Part shown: positions 6,889 to 14,996 of the stretch, one piece after another
Numbering within the stretch: position 1 is the stretch's first letter
How the letters are laid out: the number at the start of each line of letters is the position of its first letter
Origin: Chloroflexota bacterium
Lineage (GTDB): Bacteria; Chloroflexota; Dormibacteria; Dormibacterales; Dormibacteraceae
Direction: 5' to 3'
NCBI GenBank assembly: GCA_005887685.1
Contig: VBHJ01000082.1
Coordinates: 1 to 44,070 of the forward strand
Length of the DNA stretch: 44,070 nt
Position numbers and translations under genes: made by a program
Notes under the pieces: model-generated
The model's input: only the letters and a program-made list of their open reading frames with translations
Database searches by the model: none
Told to the model about the DNA's origin: nothing

Positions 6889-7908
6889 CTAACCGCGAAG
6901 ACCGGCAGTGTGCAATATGGCGAACGCGATCCACGCCATCGCACCGGAGGCAGGAATCGTCACGATCCACGCGAGCGCGATATTCGCGCCGAGTCCCCAA
7001 CGCACGGCGGACATCTTTCGGCTTGCACCGACGCCGATCACTGACCCGGTGACTACATGCGTGGTGCTTACCGGAAGGCCAATCACAGTGGCAGCTTGAA
7101 TAACGGTCGCGCCCATCAGCTGCGCGGACAATGCGGTTACCGGCTCGAGCTTGAGGATGCTCCAGCCCAACGTTCGGATGATTCGCCAACCCCCCGCGTA
7201 GGTACCGAACCCGATCGCGACCGCTGACAGGCCCACCACCCAAAGCGGGACCTGGAACTTCGGCAGGTCTCCGGACGCGACCAGGGCGAGCGTGATAGCC
7301 GCCATTGTCTTCTGCGCGTCATTGGCCCCGTGCGAGTACGAGAGGTACGCGGAGGTCACGACCTGTAAGCCGCGGAGAGTGCGGTTGACGGGTGCAGGCC
7401 GCCAGCCTGCGCGCTGAATGATGACGATCAACAAGATCGCGAAAATCCCGGCCGCAACAAAACCGAGCGGCGGCGAGATGACGAGGCTGGCGACCTGCTT
7501 GACCAGCGCAGACCACTTGACGCCGCCCAGCCCACCGGCAGCGGCTATCCCGGCGCCACACAAGCCGCCGATCAGGGCGTGAGTCGAGCTGCTGGGCAGC
7601 CCTCGATACCAGGTGATCAGGTTCCAGGAGATGGCTCCCAGCAGGGCGGCCATTACGACCACAAGCCCGGGCTTGATCGCAAGAGTGCTGGCAATGGTGT
7701 TCGACACCTTGGCCTGGAAGAACGCAACCGTGATTACAGCCCCGACCAGGTTGAAGACAGCGGCCAGACCTACCGCGGCCCGGGGAGAAAGGGCACGCGT
7801 GGAGATCGACGTGGCGATGGCGTTGGCGGTGTCGTGGAAGCCGTTGGTGAAATCGAAGGCAACCGCGATCGCTATCGTGATCCACAGCAGAATCGCGGTC
7901 TCACGCAT
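6889..7908 (-). CDS. pit: PiT-family inorganic phosphate transporter
   Basis: A low-affinity phosphate:cation symporter with about ten hydrophobic membrane segments over 339 residues. The two inverted PiT signatures are clear: DFTNGFHDTANAIAT near the N-terminus and SYSHGANDAQKTMAAI in the second half. GLPVSTTHVVTGSVIGVG and GLPSSSTHALIGGL are the paired STTH/SSTH loops. ATG 7908 is preferred over the longer frame because it fits the family start and overlaps the DUF47 stop by 8 bases. It forms an operon with the upstream DUF47 gene, a known PiT partner. PiT systems also admit arsenate, relevant to the ArsC-like domain encoded nearby. Confidence 0.93.
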   Translation of the reverse strand: MRETAILLWITIAIAVAFDFTNGFHDTANAIATSISTRALSPRAAVGLAAVFNLVGAVITVAFFQAKVSNTIASTLAIKPGLVVVMAALLGAISWNLITWYRGLPSSSTHALIGGLCGAGIAAAGGLGGVKWSALVKQVASLVISPPLGFVAAGIFAILLIVIIQRAGWRPAPVNRTLRGLQVVTSAYLSYSHGANDAQKTMAAITLALVASGDLPKFQVPLWVVGLSAVAIGFGTYAGGWRIIRTLGWSILKLEPVTALSAQLMGATVIQAATVIGLPVSTTHVVTGSVIGVGASRKMSAVRWGLGANIALAWIVTIPASGAMAWIAFAILHTAGLRG

Positions 7909-8509
7909 TCTTGATTGCGATCGTCTCCATAACATTGGCGGTGTGCTCGCAGGCGTCCATCGTCGCCTCGAGCAGGTCGTAGATGTCCTTCCACTTCACG
8001 AGCTCGGATGCTTCGGTGACGCGCGAGAAGAGCTCGCCGATCGCGTCGCGCATCAACCGGTCGCCCTCGTTTTCGAGGCGATGGATCTCGACGCGATGCG
8101 GTTTCAGCTCCGCGAACCCCTCAAAGCGGTCAAGCGCTGCCGCGATCTCGATCCCGGCCTTTGCAAGGTATTCACCCATCTGCTTGGCCGGGTCACTGAT
8201 TGAGTTGATGCGGTACAGATCGATTTTGTCGCCGGTTTCTTCGGCGAGGTCGACGACGTCGTCCAGGCTTGACGCCAGGAGCAAGATGTCGGACTCATCG
8301 ATTGGGGTGATGAATGCGCTGTTGACGAGGTTGTGGATCTGATGCGTCGCCTCGTCGCACTCGTGCTCGAGGTCTCGCAATCGGGCATGCCGGCTCTTGC
8401 CTTCGAGCAGAGACTTGCCGAGCTCGGTCAGCGTCTCGCTGACGAGAGTGCCCTGGGTTCGAAACAGGTCGTAAAACCGCCTTCCGGGTGTGAGTGGTGT
8501 GAGTTTCAT
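7901..8509 (-). CDS. DUF47 (PhoU-like) PiT accessory protein
   Basis: The 202-residue, all-helical protein belongs to DUF47, distant PhoU relatives that regulate PiT transporters. Conserved family stretches include FYDLFRTQG at the start, LEHECDEATHQI, ITPIDESDILLLASSLDDVVDL, and the C-terminal VKWKDIYDLLEATMDACEHTANVMETIAIKNA region. A GGAGGATGCG ribosome site precedes ATG 8509. The gene leads the PiT operon and is divergent from phoU, with a Pho-box-like repeat between them. A paralogue lies at 10258-10899. Confidence 0.93.
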   Translation of the reverse strand: MKLTPLTPGRRFYDLFRTQGTLVSETLTELGKSLLEGKSRHARLRDLEHECDEATHQIHNLVNSAFITPIDESDILLLASSLDDVVDLAEETGDKIDLYRINSISDPAKQMGEYLAKAGIEIAAALDRFEGFAELKPHRVEIHRLENEGDRLMRDAIGELFSRVTEASELVKWKDIYDLLEATMDACEHTANVMETIAIKNA

Positions 8510-8543
8510 CGCATCCTCCGGGAAAAGGCTATTCGGGCTTGGG

Positions 8544-8560
8544 TTAAGGCGTCGTTAACG
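8544..8560 (-). promoter_or_regulatory. Pho-box-like direct repeat between DUF47-pit and phoU
   Basis: On the minus strand, TTAACG and TTAACC are spaced exactly 11 bases apart (8560-8555 and 8549-8544), and a third weaker TTAGAG lies 12 bases further upstream. Eleven-base-spaced TTAACA-like units are the known layout of PhoP/PhoB sites. They lie 35-50 bases before the DUF47 ATG and just before phoU, so phosphate control of both directions is plausible (inference). Confidence 0.45.
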
Positions 8561-8580
8561 TCACCTCTAACATTCTGTGA

Positions 8581-9207
8581 GTGACGCACGGCGGCTTGAT
8601 GCGGCTCGGCGACCTGGTGGCGCAGGCTCTCGATGGAGCGCTGAAGGCGCTGGCGCGCAGTGATCTGGTGCTGGCCGATCGAGTCGTCCGCGACGACCTC
8701 GAGGTCAATCGTCTCCGTTACCAGCTGGAAGAAGAACTTGTGGGCGGACTTGCCGCCGCCGGCGGCGAGGAAATCCGCTCTCTTGTTGGCGCGCTTTATG
8801 TGCTGCCAGAACTCGAGCGGATGGGCGATCACGCGGAGGGGATAGCGAAGGTTGCCCTGATGCTCGGGCCGCACCCGACGCTTCCGCTACCCGGGGCAGT
8901 CGCCGAAATGGGCAAGCGAACACTTTCCATGGTCAATCGGACGCTGACTGCGCTGAACAAAGGCGACGCGAACCTGGCTCGGGCGTTGTGTCTTGAAGAC
9001 GACGACATCGACGCTCTCTACGACCGCGCGTACCAGGAGTTGATCTCGACCATGGTCGCGGAACCCCGCCACATCGCCGAGGCAACCTACATGCTGTGGG
9101 TCACCCACAACCTGGAACGCATCGCTGATCGGGCCACGAATGTTTGCGAGCGGGTCGTCTACCTCGTGACTGGGCGCGTGGAGGAATTGAACGTCTCCAA
9201 GTACTGA
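8581..9207 (+). CDS. phoU: PhoU-like phosphate signalling regulator
   Basis: PhoU is a cytoplasmic double three-helix-bundle protein that couples phosphate transport to PhoR/PhoB signalling. The 208 residues contain two PhoU repeats with the metal-binding E/D-rich motifs: LPELERMGDHAEGIAKVAL (about 78-96) and WVTHNLERIADRATNVCERVVYL (about 177-199). GTG 8581 is immediately preceded by an in-frame TGA, so the frame cannot extend upstream. The first helix is shorter than usual by some 15 residues. It is divergent from DUF47-pit and followed after a few bases by the regulator-ArsC fusion, which probably shares its transcript. Confidence 0.9.
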   Translation: MTHGGLMRLGDLVAQALDGALKALARSDLVLADRVVRDDLEVNRLRYQLEEELVGGLAAAGGEEIRSLVGALYVLPELERMGDHAEGIAKVALMLGPHPTLPLPGAVAEMGKRTLSMVNRTLTALNKGDANLARALCLEDDDIDALYDRAYQELISTMVAEPRHIAEATYMLWVTHNLERIADRATNVCERVVYLVTGRVEELNVSKY

Positions 9208-9262
9208 ACCGACACGCGTCCGGGTTGTCGTTATCGGCGCTGCATCCGGCACGACGGTTCAA

Positions 9263-10249
9263 TTGAAGAGCAGTCTCGCCGCCGGCGGTATTGAGGTGGT
9301 CGCCCACCGAAGCGTCGGTGGGCTCCAGCTAGAGCCGTTCGCCGACGCGATCCTCCTCCAGGGTATGGACCTCTTGGACGGAACTGCGGCTGTCCGGCGA
9401 GCAACCGCGGCGCCTCTGCTGGTGATGGGCCCGGACGAGCGAGTGGCAGCCACTTGCCTTGCCATGGGAGCGGATGCGTGGTTGCCGACCGGTAGCACGT
9501 TGAACCTGATTGCGGCCCAGGTTCAGGCGCTTCTGAGAAAAGCTTCGCCGGCGCCATCGCGGACACGGCTTGGTGCCGGCCGCATCCGCTTGGACTCCAG
9601 CGCCCGACGTGCGGAAGTCGATGGTCACGAGATCCAGCTTGCGCCGCGCGAGTTCGATTTGCTTCAGGTTCTCTTGATGAATCGCGGCGTGGTGTTGAGC
9701 CGAGATCGAATTCTCGCTGCAGCCTGGGGCACCCGCTTCGTGGGCGAACCGAAGACGGTCGACGTGCACATCGCCTGGCTCCGGCCCAAGCTCGAAGGGA
9801 GCCAGGTGCGGATCACTACCTTGCGCGGAATCGGCTACCGTCTCGATGTTCTGGAAGAGAGCAAGCCGCGTGTCCTGTTCGTATGCGTCCAGAACGCCGG
9901 CCGGAGCCAGATGGCGGCGGCTTTCTTAAATCGATTCTCGGAGGGTCGTGTAGTCGGAGAGTCGGCCGGCACTCGCCCAGCACCCAACGTCCATCCCGAA
10001 GTGGTAGCGGTGATGCTGGAGGTTGGCATCAACCTAAGCGATGTCCGACCTCGCGCTCTCACGCCTGAGCTCGGAGCCTCGGCCACGAGGGTCATCACGA
10101 TGGGCTGCGCAGAAGAAGACTGCCCGGTTTTTGCCGTACCAGTCGAGGACTGGCTCCTCCCCGATCCGGCCGGACTCCCGATCTCGGCCGTCAGAGAAAT
10201 TCGCGATGAGATCAAGCGGCGAGTGCGCAGCCTGCTCGCCACAGAATAG
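9263..10249 (+). CDS. Pseudo-receiver / OmpR winged-helix / ArsC-like (LMW phosphatase) fusion
   Basis: A three-part protein (328 residues from TTG 9263). Residues 1-95 resemble a receiver that lost its phosphoacceptor (Gln33 in AILLQGMDLLDG) and conserved Lys (LPTGS). Residues about 103-196 form an OmpR/PhoB winged helix (LAPREFDLLQVLL, GIGYRL). After a linker of about six residues, 202-328 form an ArsC/low-molecular-weight phosphatase domain with the P-loop C208VQNAGRS, the Cys pair TMGC282AEEDC287P and the catalytic-acid DP at 301. The family reduces arsenate or dephosphorylates Tyr. Its position after phoU suggests phosphate/arsenate-linked control. Receiver-like sequence continues upstream of the TTG (RVRVVVIGAASG) without a standard start codon. 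Confidence 0.88.
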   Translation: MKSSLAAGGIEVVAHRSVGGLQLEPFADAILLQGMDLLDGTAAVRRATAAPLLVMGPDERVAATCLAMGADAWLPTGSTLNLIAAQVQALLRKASPAPSRTRLGAGRIRLDSSARRAEVDGHEIQLAPREFDLLQVLLMNRGVVLSRDRILAAAWGTRFVGEPKTVDVHIAWLRPKLEGSQVRITTLRGIGYRLDVLEESKPRVLFVCVQNAGRSQMAAAFLNRFSEGRVVGESAGTRPAPNVHPEVVAVMLEVGINLSDVRPRALTPELGASATRVITMGCAEEDCPVFAVPVEDWLLPDPAGLPISAVREIRDEIKRRVRSLLATE

Positions 10250-10257
10250 GCTTGCCC

Positions 10258-10899
10258 TCAGGCTTTCTTGATGATGATCGACTCCAGGATTTCCGCGGCC
10301 GATTCACATTCATCCAGGGTGGCCTCGAGCAGCGCGTAGAGGTCCTTCCACTTGATCAGGTCCGCGGCGGACTGATGGTTCAGGTCAAATAGTTTTTGCA
10401 GGGCCTGCCGGGTAATGGCGTCGCCTTCGTTCTCGAGGCGGTGTATCTCCTCTAGCGCGGGAACAATGTCTTCCGAAGCGCTGAATCGCTCGAGCGCCGC
10501 AGCCAGCTCGATGCCGGCCTTCGCCAGGCACTGACCGAAGCTCTTCGCCGAGTCGGTTATAGAACGAACGCCGTACAGGTCGATTTTGTCAGACACCTCT
10601 TCAGCCAGATCGACCACATCGTCGAGCGAGTGAGCGAGCAGCAGGATGTCCTCCTGGTCGATCGGAGGCACGAATGTCCGGTTGGTGAGGTTGTAGATCT
10701 CGTGGGTGACAGCGTCACAGCGATGCTCGATGTCACGCAGCGTCGAGTGATGGCTCTGCTCTTCGCAAAGTGAACGGCTGAGCTCACCGAGCGCCTCGCT
10801 GATGAACTGGCCTTGCTGGTTGAAGAGCTCGTAAAAGCGGCGCTCCCGCAGAACGAGGTTCAGTTTCGTGATCCCACCCCACCGCAAGGTTAAGACCAT
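10258..10899 (-). CDS. Second DUF47 (PhoU-like) protein
   Basis: A paralogue of the DUF47 protein at 7901-8509: RRFYELFNQQGQFISEAL, LRDIEHRCDAVTHEI, VPPIDQEDILLLAHSLDDVVDL and LIKWKDLYALLEATLDECESAAEILESI align along the whole length. The open frame reaches ATG 10983, directly after the rsmG stop, but its first 28 residues are not conserved. ATG 10899 is chosen; TTG 10887 is also possible, since homology only begins near TKLNLVLRERRF. No PiT gene is adjacent, so it may act on the PiT at 6.9 kb or on another transporter. It ends 8 bases from the convergent regulator-ArsC gene. Confidence 0.88.
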   Translation of the reverse strand: MVLTLRWGGITKLNLVLRERRFYELFNQQGQFISEALGELSRSLCEEQSHHSTLRDIEHRCDAVTHEIYNLTNRTFVPPIDQEDILLLAHSLDDVVDLAEEVSDKIDLYGVRSITDSAKSFGQCLAKAGIELAAALERFSASEDIVPALEEIHRLENEGDAITRQALQKLFDLNHQSAADLIKWKDLYALLEATLDECESAAEILESIIIKKA

Positions 10900-10983
10900 C
10901 AGGGCCGGCGGGTCGGCCGTCCTCAGCTGGCAGCCTCCCCGCGAGGTCGACGCGGGTTCGAGCCTCGGGACGTCCTTCTTCAT

Positions 10984-11613
10984 TCAGAGAGGTCTGCGCG
11001 CCGGAACCCCGGTGCGCCGCGGATAGCCCGCAGGCGTCGGCCTGACCTTGTGGACAATGACCACGGTGCCGGACCCGCGCGCGGAGGAAGGCGCCGCCAC
11101 CACCGAGGCCGGTGATCCGCCGAGCATGTCGATCGCGTTTTGCGCCGCCGCCACATCCTCGGCGCTGGTTTTCTGCGCCAGCAACCTTCCGCCGACCCTG
11201 ACCAGCGGCAGGCAGAGCTCGACCAGGACAGGCATGGGTGCCAGGGCTCGGGCCACGGCCACGTCGAACTTTTCCCGGTACTGGGTGTCTCGTCCAACAT
11301 CCTCGGCACGTCGCGCGAGGACGTCCACATCGCGTAACCCCAGCTCGGCGCAGGCGCCGACCAGAAACGCGGCCTTGGCCTGGTCGGCCTCGACGAGGGT
11401 GACGGCCAGATCAGGCCGGGCGATCTTGAGCGGGAGGCCGGGCAGACCGCCGCCGGAACCCACGTCGACCAGTGTTTGCGCCTCCCCGAGGTGCGGGAGC
11501 AGCACCAGCGAGTCCTCGACCAGGCTCTCGGCGTTTCCCGCGACCAGCCCCGGCCAGCCGGCGATCAGCCGCGCGAGCTGCAACAACTTAGAATCGTTCA
11601 CTGAGATGCCCAT
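10984..11613 (-). CDS. rsmG: 16S rRNA (guanine-527-N7) methyltransferase RsmG
   Basis: RsmG (GidB) methylates G527 of 16S rRNA with S-adenosylmethionine; its loss gives low-level streptomycin resistance. The 209-residue product shows the motif I SAM loop DVGSGGGLPGLPLKI, the acidic ribose contact VEADQAKAAFL, and VARALAPMPVLVELCLPLV of the catalytic core. The N-terminus is shorter than in most homologues. ATG 11613 would overlap the divergent FmdB start by 8 bases; GTG 11601 is an alternative leaving 4 bases between the genes. The C-terminal 20 residues are Arg/Pro-rich and not part of the fold. Confidence 0.9.
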   Translation of the reverse strand: MGISVNDSKLLQLARLIAGWPGLVAGNAESLVEDSLVLLPHLGEAQTLVDVGSGGGLPGLPLKIARPDLAVTLVEADQAKAAFLVGACAELGLRDVDVLARRAEDVGRDTQYREKFDVAVARALAPMPVLVELCLPLVRVGGRLLAQKTSAEDVAAAQNAIDMLGGSPASVVAAPSSARGSGTVVIVHKVRPTPAGYPRRTGVPARRPL

Positions 11614-11851
11614 CTACGAGTATCGGTGCGAGAGCTGCGCTGAGAAGTTCGAGATTCTGACCCGGTTCGCGGAGCGAGACTCGGCGCAGGTGTGTCCGGC
11701 CTGCGAGTCGACCAGGACTAGGGTGCTCGTCTCGAGCTTTGCTTTTGCCGGCGGCGGCGAAACGTCGTCAGTCTCGGACTTCGCGAGCGAGACGGGCGGC
11801 GGTGGTTGCTGCGGCGGCGGGTGCGGCTCCTGCGGCTCGAGCCCCAACTAA
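11606..11851 (+). CDS. FmdB-family zinc-ribbon protein
   Basis: An 81-residue protein starting MPIYEYRCESC, the hallmark of the FmdB/CxxC_CxxC_SSSS regulatory family. A zinc ribbon is formed by CESC (about 8-11) and CPAC (about 32-35). The C-terminus is a Gly/Cys-rich tail (GGGGCCGGGCGSCGSS) common in these proteins, of unknown role. FmdB was first named as a putative regulator of formamidase, but the family function is not established. It starts inside the 5' end of the divergent rsmG gene and precedes lysA by 9 bases, so it may lead the lysA transcript. Confidence 0.9.
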   Translation: MPIYEYRCESCAEKFEILTRFAERDSAQVCPACESTRTRVLVSSFAFAGGGETSSVSDFASETGGGGCCGGGCGSCGSSPN

Positions 11852-11860
11852 CCGGCTAAT

Positions 11861-13089
11861 TTGCTCTTCCCGGTCACGTACCGGGTCAACGCCGCCGGCC
11901 ACATGGAGGTGGGTGGCTGCGACCTCGTCGAGCTTGCCCGCCGGCATGGAACTCCGCTGTACGTCTACGACGAAGCCACCTCTACTCGGCCAAGGCGTTC
12001 GCATCACCGCAATTTCTGCGTGTCATCGCCGATGAGGGCCTCGGCCTCGACGTGGTGTCGGCGGGCGAGCTCCACCTGGCGCTGAAGTCCGGATTCCCCC
12101 GCGACCGCATCCACTTCCTCGGCAACAACAAGAGCCTCGAAGACCTGCAGGCCGCATACGCCGCCGGCGCGACGATCGTCATCGACGGCGACCACGAATT
12201 CGATCTGCTGCGCAATGTCGTGCCCGACGGTAAGCGCGCGCCGGTGATGCTGCGCCTGTCGCCGGGTGTCAAGCCCGACACCCACGACCACATCTCCACC
12301 GGGCAGCTCGACTCCAAGTTCGGTTTCTCGATCGAGTCGGGCGCGGCCCGCAAGGCGGTGGAAACCGCGGTGAATCACCCGCGACTGGACCTCGTCGGCC
12401 TGCACTCGCACATCGGATCGCAGATCTTCGCGCTTGGCGCGTACGAGCAGGCGATGGACATCATGCTCGACCTGCTGGCCGAGCTCCGCGCTGAGATTGG
12501 TTTCGAGCCGCGAAAGCTCGGCGCCGGTGGCGGCCTGGGCATCGCGTACACGCAGCACGACGATCCGCCCACGCCGCGTCATTTCGTCGAGACGGTGCGT
12601 CACGCGCTGGAATCGGGGTGCGCGCGGCGTGACCTGAAAGTGCCGGAGCTCGTCGTGGAACCGGGGCGTTCGATCGCCGGGCCGGCGGGCATGGCGCTGT
12701 ACACGGTGGGCTCGATCAAGGACATTCCGGGCGTGCGTCGCTACGTGGCGGTCGACGGCGGCATGGGCGACAACATCCGGCCGAAGCTCTACGGCGCGCG
12801 ATACGAGGCGTTCCTGGCGTCAGATCCAGATCGCTCGCCGGATGGAAAGGTGACCATCGCGGGCAAGTACTGCGAGTCGACGGACATCCTCATCTCGGAC
12901 ATTCCAATGCCGCCGCTCGCGCCTGGTGACGTGATCGCTGTACCCGCCGCGGGCGCCTACTGCCTGGCGATGGCGAGCAACTACAACGGGATGCCGAGGC
13001 CGGAGGTGCTCATGCTGCGCGACGGTCAGGCGCGCGTCATGCGACGCCGCGAAACCCTGGACGACCTGGTGGCGGCCGAAGTCTTCTAG
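11861..13089 (+). pseudogene. lysA: Diaminopimelate decarboxylase, interrupted by internal deletion and frameshift
   Basis: LysA decarboxylates meso-DAP to L-lysine using PLP. The N-terminus is read in one frame from 11861 (VELARRHGTPLYVYDEAT). From about 11980 homology continues in another frame (LYSAKAFASPQFL, then LGNNKSL, HSHIGSQ, GGGLGI, VEPGRSI, CESTD, GAYC to the end at 13089). About 18 residues between DEAT and LYSAKAF are missing compared with other LysA proteins, and no start codon in the second frame precedes the PLP lysine (11992-11994). As read, no full enzyme can be made. This is either real decay or an assembly deletion. The stop overlaps the convergent kinase stop (CTAG). Confidence 0.85.
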
Positions 13090-14954
13090 AGAAGACCGAG
13101 GACGATGTTGATTTTGGCTGTGGCGCAGCCCTTGACGACTTCACAAGCCACGACCTTGTCAGTCCGAACTACGCCTCCGTTCGTAGTCACACTGGTTGTG
13201 AAGCTGCCGGAGCAGGAGGCCTTCACGGACCAAGTCTTGACTGGTGTCGGGGCCGTCTGTGGTGCGTAGTAGCTGAGGGTCACCGAACTGTAGGGTGTGA
13301 AGTTCGAACCGGTGAAGTTCGCGATCCCACCGAGCAGTACTGATTGCGTGGCAGGCGTCAGTGTGACCGCGTTCGAATTCCCAGGACACGGGTTCTGAGT
13401 CGGGGTTGGAGTTGGGGGCGGGGGCGGCGGGGGTGTCGACGTGGGCGTAGGTGAGGGCCTCGGGGTCGAACCGGGAGTCGACGTCGGACGGGGCGTTGAG
13501 CCCGAAGTTGGCGTGGGATGCGCGGTTGGAGTGGACGTCGACCCGGCGCTAGGCGTGACCCCTGGGGTCGGGGTCTGGTTGGCGACCGGGGTCGGCTGCG
13601 CTTCCGCCACGCCGGACACCACCTGAAGCGCTGCCTGCTTGTGGCAGGTGTTGCCCCAGCAGATCTTCACCACGTGATCGCCGAGAGCGATATCCCTCGG
13701 GATTGTCATGTCGAGTGACACGTTTCCGCCGGCGTCGGCGCGAAACGGATACGTGTGGACGACGCTCCACAGCTGGATCTCACCGACCTGGTTCGCCGGA
13801 ACATGGGTGGCCGAAATCCTCACCGTTTGGCCGAGCGTCGCTCTGTCCGGCGTCACTGTGAGGGTGGTCGCCTGGGCAACGATCGCGCAAACGCCCAGGA
13901 CGAGCAGCAGCACCAGGATCGCCGCGATTCCAACGAGGCGCCGCCGGTTCAGCCGCCTTGGGCGCCTTGCCGGCGGCGTAGCTTCCTGACCGTTGGGAGA
14001 CGGATATGCCATTGCGACCGTCGCGGGCTGAGTCGGAGCGACGACGCGCTCGGCGACCGCGGCGCGAGCGATCGGTACCGTCGAGGCGACGGCGGGCCCC
14101 AGCACCATGGTCTTCGCCGCGGCGGGCGCCGGCGCACCGCTCAACGCCGCGGCGAGCGCGTCCACGAACGCCTTCGATGACTCCCAACGCGCATCTGGGT
14201 CCTTGGCCAGACCGCGCATCACCACGGCGTCGACCTCGGGACCGAGGGATGGCTCGCGCGAGCTGGGCGCCGGCGGCTCGCGGTGGACCTGCGCGTAAAG
14301 CAGCTCCATCAGCGCCTCCCCGTCGAACGGGATGACGCCGGTGAGCATCTCGTAAGCGATCGTGGCGAGCGAGTAGCGGTCGGAGGCCGGTCCCACCCTG
14401 CTCCCCGTGACCTGTTCGGGCGCCATATAAGCCGGCGTGCCGGTGGTCACGCCCGTCATCGACTTCAAAGACGTGCCCTGGAGCAGCTTGGCCAGCCCGA
14501 AATCGGCGAGCACCGGCGCGTCGTCCGAGGTCAGCAGGACGTTGGCCGGCTTGACGTCGCGATGCACGACGCCGTGGTCATGGGCGTAATCGAGGCCGGC
14601 GGCGATCCCGTGCAGGTACTTCAGCGCGGTCGCCGGGTCGAGCTTGCCCTGGTTCATCCGGCCGGCCAGGCTGCCGCCGGGCACGTACTCGACGATCATG
14701 TACGGCGTCCCCTCGAACTCGCCGAAGTCGTAGACGTCGACGATGTTCGGATGCCGCATCTTGGCGATCGCCTGGGCCTCGTGGCGGAAGCGGGCCACCG
14801 TGTCCGCGTCGGGGCTGATCGCCTGCATCACCTTGACCGCGCCGGTCCGCTCGAGCTGCGTGTGATAGGCGCGGTAGACCAGACCCATGGCCCCCTGGCC
14901 GATGAAGTCCTGGACCTCGTACTGACCTAGTTTTGTCCCCTGCGCGACCGGCAC
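13086..14954 (-). CDS. Transmembrane serine/threonine protein kinase (PknB-like)
   Basis: A 622-residue receptor-like kinase. The catalytic domain (about 11-285) has the glycine loop IGQGAMGLVY, Lys41 in AVKVM, HRDVKPAN (131-138), DFG (151-153), a Thr-rich activation loop and APE (178-180), so it should be active. A juxtamembrane Ala/Pro-rich stretch and basic patch lead into one membrane helix (about 335-360). Outside follow a small beta domain with a Cys pair (CWGNTC), a long Thr/Pro/Ser linker (PTPTS repeats) and a second beta domain. PASTA repeats are absent, so the sensed ligand is unknown. The start is GTG 14954. Confidence 0.93.
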   Translation of the reverse strand: MPVAQGTKLGQYEVQDFIGQGAMGLVYRAYHTQLERTGAVKVMQAISPDADTVARFRHEAQAIAKMRHPNIVDVYDFGEFEGTPYMIVEYVPGGSLAGRMNQGKLDPATALKYLHGIAAGLDYAHDHGVVHRDVKPANVLLTSDDAPVLADFGLAKLLQGTSLKSMTGVTTGTPAYMAPEQVTGSRVGPASDRYSLATIAYEMLTGVIPFDGEALMELLYAQVHREPPAPSSREPSLGPEVDAVVMRGLAKDPDARWESSKAFVDALAAALSGAPAPAAAKTMVLGPAVASTVPIARAAVAERVVAPTQPATVAMAYPSPNGQEATPPARRPRRLNRRRLVGIAAILVLLLVLGVCAIVAQATTLTVTPDRATLGQTVRISATHVPANQVGEIQLWSVVHTYPFRADAGGNVSLDMTIPRDIALGDHVVKICWGNTCHKQAALQVVSGVAEAQPTPVANQTPTPGVTPSAGSTSTPTAHPTPTSGSTPRPTSTPGSTPRPSPTPTSTPPPPPPPTPTPTQNPCPGNSNAVTLTPATQSVLLGGIANFTGSNFTPYSSVTLSYYAPQTAPTPVKTWSVKASCSGSFTTSVTTNGGVVRTDKVVACEVVKGCATAKINIVLGLL

Positions 14955-14996
14955 GACCGCTGATTATGCGGTTGGACAGTTCGACTTCAGTTCGGG

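Noticed and set aside
10940-10980. A tRNA T-arm-like GGGTTCGAGCC stretch
   Set aside because: No matching acceptor, D-arm or anticodon arm could be placed around it.
13390-13560. Tandem repeat array in the kinase gene as a CRISPR or VNTR
   Set aside because: The repeats are degenerate Thr/Pro/Ser codons of an extracellular linker, not equal-length repeats with spacers.
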